DNA of 42,157 nucleotides from Deltaproteobacteria bacterium (lineage in GTDB: Bacteria; Desulfobacterota; Syntrophobacteria; BM002). The position numbers and the translations under genes were made by a program. The stretch is taken from positions 1 to 42,157 of the forward strand of contig JAFDGZ010000017.1 of the NCBI GenBank assembly GCA_019309045.1. Direction: 5' to 3'. Position 1 is the first letter of the stretch; every line of letters begins with the position of its first letter. The notes beneath the pieces were generated by a model. The model did no database searches. It had not been told where the DNA came from and worked only from the letters and a program-made list of their open reading frames with translations. This document shows, one piece after another, positions 36,922-42,157 of this stretch.

Positions 36922-36950
36922 TTGACTTATCGCGCCAAACTTGTTAGATA
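36922..36950 (+). promoter_or_regulatory. Putative sigma-70 promoter of the AraC-type gene
   Basis: TTGACT (36922-36927) and TAGATA (36945-36950) are 17 bp apart on the plus strand, about 57 bp before the ATG at 37008. Confidence 0.55.
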
Positions 36951-37007
36951 GAAGAAACTCACCAGGATATTTCTCGAGCCCACTGCATAGCCGAGGAGAG
37001 TTCAACC

Positions 37008-38033
37008 ATGATCTGCGCAACAAATAGGGCCAGTTTATTGCTTGTACTGTGGAATATCCTGGAATCTTATGGCGTTGATGCAGACAGGCTGTTCAGCAAG
37101 GCAGGTCTGAACCCTGAAGTAATGAAGCACCCAGCAGGGAGATATAGAATACAGGAGATAGATAATCTATGGCGCCAGGCTGTGGAGATCATCGATGATC
37201 CATGTTTCGGTCTCAAGGCCGCCGAGTTGTGGCATCCTTCCAATTTTGGAGCCCTGGGCTACGCCATGCTGGCAAGCCACACTTTACGAACCTCTTTGGA
37301 GAGGATGGATCGATATTATCGTTTTCTTTCGGATAAACCGTTTATGAAGCTGGACGACACTGAAGAAGGGTTGAGGTTCACCCTGGTATCGGACCGTAGA
37401 AATGGTGACATTCCTGAACGAAGCGATGCTGCCCTGGCCGTTACTCTGAGCGTCTGCCGAGTGAACTACCTGGAAGACCTGACACCGGTGTCCGTGACCC
37501 TGAGACATTCCAGGCCTGCCTGTTCCGCAAAGTTCTTTGAGTACTTCCGCTGTCCAGTACTATTTGGAGCTCCCGCTTACAGCCTGAGATTCTCCACAGA
37601 AGTGGTTGATAAGATTCTGCCCGGCTCTAACCCTCAACTTGCCGAGCTGCATGATCAGGTAATGATCCAGTATCTCGCCCAACTTGATCAGGACCGCATT
37701 GCTGAAAAGGTCAAAGCGGTTATCATCGATCAGCTTCCTTCAGGCAGGGTTACAGACGAAACCGTATCACAGGCGCTGTACATGAGTTCCCGCAAGCTTC
37801 AACGCCAACTGCAAAGTGCGGGCACGACCTTCAATACTCTTTTGAACGAGATGCGCCAGGAGTTGGCGCAAAAGTACTTGAGTGAACAGAATACCAGTAT
37901 AACCGATATTGCCTTCTTGCTGGGTTTTTCAGAATCCAGCGCCTTTTCAAGGGCATTCAGGCGTTGGCTGGGAGTTACCCCCAGTGAATTCCGGCGGTCC
38001 ACCAGGATTGTCAACCCGCAGGGGCAGGTTTGA
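37008..38033 (+). CDS. AraC-family transcriptional regulator
   Basis: The product is a 341-residue regulator of the OruR/ArgR-like AraC branch. The N-terminal ligand-binding domain (about 15-200) has the typical PFGLKAAELWHPSNFGALGYAMLASHTL region. The C-terminal part (about 235-330) contains two helix-turn-helix motifs, VSQALYMSSRKLQRQLQSAG and ITDIAFLLGFSESSAFSRAFRRWLGVTPSEFR, the AraC signature. The ligand is unknown. It is transcribed towards a small secreted protein gene; the aceBA operon starts 854 bp away on the other strand, so control of that operon is possible but speculative. Its stop codon lies in the loop of a perfect hairpin. Confidence 0.93.
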   Translation: MICATNRASLLLVLWNILESYGVDADRLFSKAGLNPEVMKHPAGRYRIQEIDNLWRQAVEIIDDPCFGLKAAELWHPSNFGALGYAMLASHTLRTSLERMDRYYRFLSDKPFMKLDDTEEGLRFTLVSDRRNGDIPERSDAALAVTLSVCRVNYLEDLTPVSVTLRHSRPACSAKFFEYFRCPVLFGAPAYSLRFSTEVVDKILPGSNPQLAELHDQVMIQYLAQLDQDRIAEKVKAVIIDQLPSGRVTDETVSQALYMSSRKLQRQLQSAGTTFNTLLNEMRQELAQKYLSEQNTSITDIAFLLGFSESSAFSRAFRRWLGVTPSEFRRSTRIVNPQGQV

Positions 38034-38045
38034 ATCCTGCCCCTG
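38019..38045. repeat. Perfect hairpin with T-arm-like sequence overlapping the araC-type stop
   Basis: CAGGGGCAGG (38019-38028) pairs perfectly with CCTGCCCCTG (38036-38045) around a 7-nt loop TTTGAAT that contains the TGA stop. The centre GCAGGTTTGAATCCTGC looks like a tRNA T-arm (consensus loop TTCRANY). No U tract follows on either strand, so a terminator is not well supported, though it could act as one between the two convergent genes. A full tRNA cannot be folded upstream. Confidence 0.5.
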
Positions 38046-38141
38046 TAATTGCGGTGTGACAGATTTCCTGAACATTCTTGCTCTGGTTCGGCCTCAAATC
38101 CACAGCCCTCATCGCCAACTTCACCCCATCTCCAAGAAACG

Positions 38142-38564
38142 CTAGGGCCGCTTCTTCTGCAGGGTGAACTGGTAACTGCCGCCGCACTGGTACCAGCCGT
38201 CGGACCAGCCCCAGACGCCGCGCCCGCTGCCGCTGTTCTCATCAGTAAATTTAATGTCCACCAGATCGCTGACATAACCGCCCCGAGACCGATATGTTGC
38301 CTGCACGTGCACTTCTCCTGGTGTTTGCGGGTTGAGCACACCTGTGTAGGGCCGCTGCACCACGTTTTCCATAATAATGATCTCATTGCCCTTCTGGGTG
38401 ATGGTCAAGCGATACTCGCCAACCTCTGCCTTGCCGAGTTCTTTGCAGTGGGAAATGGATTCGGTGACATGACCTATCCAGGTGCCGCTGTAGTCCTGGG
38501 CGTAAAGAACTGAGCTAACCAGAAGCAGCAGACCGGCGAGCAGCAACGATTTCAATAACTTCAT
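38142..38564 (-). CDS. Small secreted protein of unknown function
   Basis: This is a 140-residue product. The N-terminus MKLLKSLLLAGLLLLVSSVLYAQ is a clear signal peptide. The mature part is rich in beta-prone residues and aromatics: DYSGTWIGHVTES, QKGNEIIIMENVV, GVWGWSDGWYQCGGSYQFTL. Two cysteines are seen, near HCKEL and QCGG, and may form a disulfide. The GTWxGxV start resembles lipocalin-like or DUF-type beta-barrels, but no family is assigned. GGAGG lies 8 nt before the ATG at 38564. It follows the CstA-type gene by about 20 bp and is probably co-transcribed. Confidence 0.75.
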   Translation of the reverse strand: MKLLKSLLLAGLLLLVSSVLYAQDYSGTWIGHVTESISHCKELGKAEVGEYRLTITQKGNEIIIMENVVQRPYTGVLNPQTPGEVHVQATYRSRGGYVSDLVDIKFTDENSGSGRGVWGWSDGWYQCGGSYQFTLQKKRP

Positions 38565-38585
38565 AACAATTTCCTCCTGCGTCAC

Positions 38586-40013
38586 TTACAGTCCCTCTTG
38601 CGCGCCAGCGTCTGCCGCCCTGACCCGGCTGCTGTACCAGAAAAACGATACCACCGCCAACACCCCGGCGCCAATGCCCATGCTGGTGGCCAGAGGCAAA
38701 GGCAGGTTGAAGCCAATCCTGGAGTTGGCAATGAAGCTGATCACCACCACCGTCATGAAAATGGCCGACACAGTGGCCACCCAGTGAAATTTCTTCCTGC
38801 TCAGCAGATAGGCAGCAGCCGTCCAGAGCACCACGGTCGCCAGGGTCTGATTGGCCCAGCCGAAGTAGCGCCAGATGAGACCAAAGTCGGAAAGCGAGAT
38901 CAGGAAACCGATGACAAATAAGGGAACCGCAATGATCAAACGCTTCAAACTCTGCTTCTGGGAAACTTTGAAAACGTCGGCGATGATCAGACGGGCACTC
39001 CGGAAAGCCGTATCACCAGAGGTAATCGGCAGTACCACCACCCCGAAGATGGCCAGCAGACCTCCAAAGTGCCCCAGCAAGGTGGTGGAGACCTGGTTGA
39101 CCACCAGCCCGGGGCCCCCTTTGCCAAGCACCTCATTGAGCATTTCCGGGGTGCGGAAAAACGACATGGCCAGAGTGGCCCAGATCAGGGCAATGACACC
39201 TTCCGCTATCATGGAACCGTAAAACACGTTGCGCCCGTACTTTTCGTTTGGCAGGCAGCGGGCCATCATGGGCGATTGGGTGGCATGAAAGCCGCTGACA
39301 GCACCGCAGGCAATGGTTATGAACATCAGAGGCCACAGAGGCAGATTCTGCGGGTTGATATTTGTTAAAGTTCTCTGGGGATAGAAACCATAGCCCTTGA
39401 CAATCAACATGACGATCAAACCCACAGCCATGAAGATGAGCACCGCACCGAACACAGGATAGATGCGACCAATAATCTTATCTATGGGCAAGATGGTAGC
39501 AACAAAATAATAGGCAATGATGACGGCAATCCAGATGGCCTTGTCAATGTCAGTCAGACTGCCCAGCAGAGCCGCTGGACCCAGAAAAAAGACCACTCCC
39601 ACCAGAATGAGCAGCACCACTGAAAAGCCCCGCATAAACTGCTTGATGCCATTGCCCAGATTGTAGCCCACCACATCGGGAATACTCTCCCCGTTGTGGC
39701 GCACAGACAGCATGCCGGAGAAGTAATCGTGGACGGCTCCGCCAAAAATACAGCCAAAAACAATCCAGATCAAAGCCGAGGGCCCGTAAAGTGCCCCCAG
39801 AATAGGCCCATAGATAGGTCCCAGGCCGGCAATGTTGAGCAGCTGGATCAGAAATATTTTCCAGGGCGGCAGCATCATGTAGTCCACCCCGTCTGCCATG
39901 ATCTCGGCAGGGGTCTGGCGAGATGCATCCGCACCAAACATGCGGTCAATAATGCTGCCGTATATGAAAAAACCAAGGATCAATGCACCTACACTGGCAA
40001 AAAATAAAAGCAT
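38586..40013 (-). CDS. CstA-type carbon starvation transporter
   Basis: This is a multi-pass inner-membrane protein of about 475 residues from the CstA/BtsT family, which transports pyruvate or peptides. Family motifs are QLLNIAGLGPIYGPILGALYGPSALIWIVFGCIFGGAVHDYFSGMLSVRHNGESIPDVVG near the N-terminus and FHATQSPMMARCLPNEKYGR near residue 240. Some 14 hydrophobic segments are visible. It is shorter than E. coli CstA (701 aa) and belongs to the short form without the C-terminal extension. The ATG at 40013 is chosen because GGGAGG lies 5 nt upstream; an in-frame TTG at 40031 adds six residues. Substrate unknown. The 253 bp before it show nothing recognisable. Confidence 0.9.
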   Translation of the reverse strand: MLLFFASVGALILGFFIYGSIIDRMFGADASRQTPAEIMADGVDYMMLPPWKIFLIQLLNIAGLGPIYGPILGALYGPSALIWIVFGCIFGGAVHDYFSGMLSVRHNGESIPDVVGYNLGNGIKQFMRGFSVVLLILVGVVFFLGPAALLGSLTDIDKAIWIAVIIAYYFVATILPIDKIIGRIYPVFGAVLIFMAVGLIVMLIVKGYGFYPQRTLTNINPQNLPLWPLMFITIACGAVSGFHATQSPMMARCLPNEKYGRNVFYGSMIAEGVIALIWATLAMSFFRTPEMLNEVLGKGGPGLVVNQVSTTLLGHFGGLLAIFGVVVLPITSGDTAFRSARLIIADVFKVSQKQSLKRLIIAVPLFVIGFLISLSDFGLIWRYFGWANQTLATVVLWTAAAYLLSRKKFHWVATVSAIFMTVVVISFIANSRIGFNLPLPLATSMGIGAGVLAVVSFFWYSSRVRAADAGAQEGL

Positions 40014-40266
40014 CCAGACCTCCCTCTTCAACCTCAGCTGGCAGACATCAAGCCCCTCTCATCACTCCTTTTCTTACTTTGGCAGAATCACCTCTGCCCC
40101 TGGCATCCTGGCTTTGGAATTCAGAGAAACGATGCTCTCATGAAACTGAAATTGGACTCCTCATCGTGTTCCTCAGCAGAATGGTCTTGAAGCCGGTACC
40201 ATCCCGCCCCGCCTCCGTTTTCCTGAGCTTGGGGGCCATATTAGATGCCCCTGCCAGATATCTTTG

Positions 40267-40572
40267 TCAAAGCGTGTCCCCTGAGGGCTCGGCCACTTTT
40301 CCGCTTTGATTGCTGTCCGTCACCTGTTGCTCAGAGGTCTCGGGTTCATTCGGGCTTTTCTTGTCTTCGCTGCTCTTCTTTGCCTCGCCTGCCTTCCTCA
40401 AGATCACGAACTCGCCCTGGGATCCGGTAAACAACCCCTTCTCCGGCCCCTCCTCCCGGTGGTTGCGAGACTGGTAAGGCTCAACCCCGGCACAGCCTGC
40501 CATGACAACTGCAAGCAGCAGCAGGACTGCCAGCCAGCAAACTTTGCGGCCATATCCTTTACATATACGCAT
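40267..40572 (-). CDS. Small lipoprotein of unknown function
   Basis: This 101-residue product has a signal peptide and a lipobox (VVMAGCAG), which puts the lipidated Cys near residue 27. After it the sequence is hydrophilic and low-complexity: EGPEKGLFTGSQGEFVIL is the only ordered-looking part, followed by a Lys/Glu/Ser-rich tail. No family is assigned. The ATG overlaps the porin stop as TGATG, indicating translational coupling, so it probably functions with the porin in the outer membrane. A weak AGGG lies upstream. Confidence 0.75.
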   Translation of the reverse strand: MRICKGYGRKVCWLAVLLLLAVVMAGCAGVEPYQSRNHREEGPEKGLFTGSQGEFVILRKAGEAKKSSEDKKSPNEPETSEQQVTDSNQSGKVAEPSGDTL

Positions 40573-41894
40573 CAGAACTTGACCCTTGCCCCGATGGTGC
40601 CCACTTTCATACTCTGGACACTGGGGGCGGCATCTCGCGAAAGCGAGTACAGCCGGTACTGCAGGAAAACCTCGGTACCGTAGTTCTCAAATTGCTGCAC
40701 CACTGCTCCGCCGATGGAATAGCCGTCATCCCTGCCAGTAGGCAGATTCACCGAACGGGTGTAGTCGAGACCAAAAGCGGTCTGACCTACGGGAAAAAAC
40801 TGCGTCAGCCAGCCGCCCTTGACGTAAAAGTTCGAGGCATCACCCTGGTGGTCCCGCCCCCGCTGACCAGCAGACAGGGTCAGGTTCAGCCCGCTGGCCT
40901 CGTGCAGAACTGAAAACGAACCGTCCACAATGAGGTCGGTGTTGCTCTTGTTGGGATCGGATATTGCTGCCGCAGCCACCGCTTTGAAGCCCAGGGCCTG
41001 ACCTCCCCACCACAGCGAAGCATCCCAGCGCTGGTTGCTGACCAGCCCTCCCTGCAGATGGAAACCCCACAAAGTGGGCGTGTCATAACGCACCCGGTTC
41101 TGACGGCTCAGCCCGTCCAGATCCTTGAACGCATCGGAAACCGAAATGCTGGTCAACTTATCCCCACGGTTTTGCCGAAACAACATGCCCCCGGCAATGT
41201 CGGCAATGCCAGCGTATTGAACCACGTCGGTTCTGGACAGATCTAGCTCAGCTGCGTTGTTGGAGGCCGTATCGCCCCTGCCAAAGTAAAGCTTGCCGAA
41301 ACGTTTGCTGGCCAGGGAAAGATCCGCCCAGCGCACATTGAAAAAATCACCGGAATTTTCACTGTTCTGACTGACCTCGCCCGATTCATTGGAGTTCATT
41401 GCCATCTCCAACCGTGAACCGAGCAACAAGTCGTCGCTAGCCTTTGCCGTGCCTACAAAACGCACCCGCGTGTTGCTGGAGTCATTGTCCACGAAATAAC
41501 CCGTGGTGTTCTTGCCGTCATCGATCACATTCACCGCCCGGTTGATCTGACCGGAGATGGCAAGCTTCACCCGCGCCTGGCCTGAGGTGACCGCCCTGTC
41601 CACAGGCTGGACCGCTACCACCGCATGCCTGGCCGCTACAGCCGCTTGCTCCGCAGCGGACTTGGCCTCAGAAGCCTGGTCTTGCGCCTCGGCGGCTGTT
41701 TGCTTCAACTGGTCCAATTGCTGCTGCAGCGATTCCAACTGCTTCTGCTGTTCCCTGATCAGACGTTCCAGTCTTTCAATCGTCTTGGAGTCTACGGTTG
41801 CCTCCCCAGCTGCAACCATACCCACAAAAGATCCCTGAACTCCAAGCATTAGCCCGACAAAAATAATAGCGAATGCTTTCAGTTTTTTCGCCAC
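40572..41894 (-). CDS. Outer-membrane porin with N-terminal coiled coil
   Basis: This 440-residue trimeric-porin-like protein diffuses small molecules through the outer membrane. A signal peptide ends near residue 29 (MVAAG). A coiled coil of about 60 residues follows (IERLERLIREQQKQLESLQ, then AEAQDQASEAKSAAEQAA), which may hold the trimer to peptidoglycan or in the periplasm. The barrel begins with AISGQINRAVNVIDDGKNTTGYFVDNDSSNTRVRF, contains FGKLYFGRGDTASNN, the usual porin landmark, and ends in Phe (GARVKF). The start is GTG at 41894 with an AAGGAGG site 5 nt upstream. Cargo unknown. Confidence 0.9.
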   Translation of the reverse strand: MAKKLKAFAIIFVGLMLGVQGSFVGMVAAGEATVDSKTIERLERLIREQQKQLESLQQQLDQLKQTAAEAQDQASEAKSAAEQAAVAARHAVVAVQPVDRAVTSGQARVKLAISGQINRAVNVIDDGKNTTGYFVDNDSSNTRVRFVGTAKASDDLLLGSRLEMAMNSNESGEVSQNSENSGDFFNVRWADLSLASKRFGKLYFGRGDTASNNAAELDLSRTDVVQYAGIADIAGGMLFRQNRGDKLTSISVSDAFKDLDGLSRQNRVRYDTPTLWGFHLQGGLVSNQRWDASLWWGGQALGFKAVAAAAISDPNKSNTDLIVDGSFSVLHEASGLNLTLSAGQRGRDHQGDASNFYVKGGWLTQFFPVGQTAFGLDYTRSVNLPTGRDDGYSIGGAVVQQFENYGTEVFLQYRLYSLSRDAAPSVQSMKVGTIGARVKF

Positions 41895-42092
41895 CTGAAC
41901 CTCCTTTCTCCCTCCTGCTCAGGTTTCTCACCTCGATGAAGTTGTTACAGTCAGTTCTTCTCCCTCCTCAGGCGGATCCATGACATTTCATGGCAGAACT
42001 TTTCATGGCGAAAACACGAAAACTGATGGAATCGTAAAAACCTCTGGCTAAATTATGGTCTTAAAATTATTGATAAAAATGACATTTTTTCC

Positions 42093-42120
42093 TTGACACT
42101 CCTTCTGGCTCTGCTATGAT
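42093..42120 (+). promoter_or_regulatory. Strong sigma-70 promoter reading out of the right edge
   Basis: TTGACA (42093-42098) and TATGAT (42115-42120) are 16 bp apart on the plus strand. A CCAGGAG ribosome-site-like sequence is the last thing in the window (42151-42157), so a gene probably starts just beyond it. The porin lies on the opposite strand, so the 263-bp gap (41895-42157) is a divergent promoter region; it also holds an inverted repeat CATGA-AATG-TCATG in minus orientation at 41979-41992. Confidence 0.65.
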
Positions 42121-42157
42121 AACTGCTTGATATTTTGGAACTTACTCTCTCCAGGAG

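Noticed and set aside
37965-38050. tRNA gene ending at the T-arm-like hairpin
   Set aside because: No acceptor complement, D-arm or anticodon arm can be placed upstream, and the upstream bases are coding sequence of the AraC-type gene.

Overview
The window reads as one contiguous piece of a Gram-negative, probably anaerobic bacterium of the Desulfobacterota (former Deltaproteobacteria) type. The inference rests on gene content, not on a search: outer-membrane FadL and porin barrels, lapAB, two phenylacetate-CoA ligases packed around a liv ABC transporter and an ACT protein, an EFR1-type flavodoxin/ferredoxin fusion, a DUF3786 protein and a cytidylate-kinase-like remnant. No rRNA, tRNA, CRISPR array or insertion sequence was recognised. 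Almost all genes lie on the minus strand; the plus strand carries only a secreted beta-helix protein, a broken aceK and an AraC-type regulator.

Region by region, left to right: (1) 1-4818, an operon read right to left as promoter, HIT hydrolase, lapA, lapB and mutS; mutS runs off the left edge. (2) 4853-9085, a UPF0280 protein behind a full-length DnaE-like protein that has lost one of three catalytic aspartates and other polymerase motifs. (3) 9319-13505, guaA and guaB abutting, then Ppx/GppA with a palindrome in front. (4) 13637-15278, a monocistronic fadL-like gene with a good promoter and a strong terminator. (5) 15413-23505, read right to left: phenylacetate-CoA ligase, double-ACT protein, liv transporter (K, H, M, G, F) and a second ligase with a divergent nucleotide loop. 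(6) 23666-26369: yidD with a signal-like N-terminus, a TPR/membrane protein, and a YfgM-like TPR protein. Between the last two lies what looks like a complete phenylalanine-type transcription attenuator. (7) 26399-30320: DUF3786, DUF2007, a Tat-exported molybdopterin protein, an SDR enzyme, an EFR1 protein and a truncated kinase-like gene. (8) 30413-36295: a secreted beta-helix protein, an aceK pseudogene with the centre deleted, and the glyoxylate-shunt genes aceA and aceB. (9) 36475-42157: PilZ protein, AraC-type regulator, small secreted protein, CstA-type transporter, small lipoprotein, porin, and a promoter firing out of the right edge.

The most interesting signal is the leader at 25205-25415. 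It has a TTGACA promoter, an ideal Shine-Dalgarno, and a 19-residue ORF with seven phenylalanines that ends Phe-Phe-Phe-stop. Three mutually exclusive RNA pairings follow, the last a terminator with a U tract. This is the architecture of pheL/pheM-type attenuators, but the next genes are a TPR membrane protein and yidD, and beyond them the aryl-acid ligase/liv cluster. Either a Phe-tRNA-sensing switch controls an envelope gene pair, or read-through reaches the downstream cluster. Other notable points are the predicted polymerase-dead DnaE and the internally deleted aceK beside intact aceA and aceB.

Start codons were chosen mainly from Shine-Dalgarno placement and family alignment from memory; several genes use TTG or GTG.
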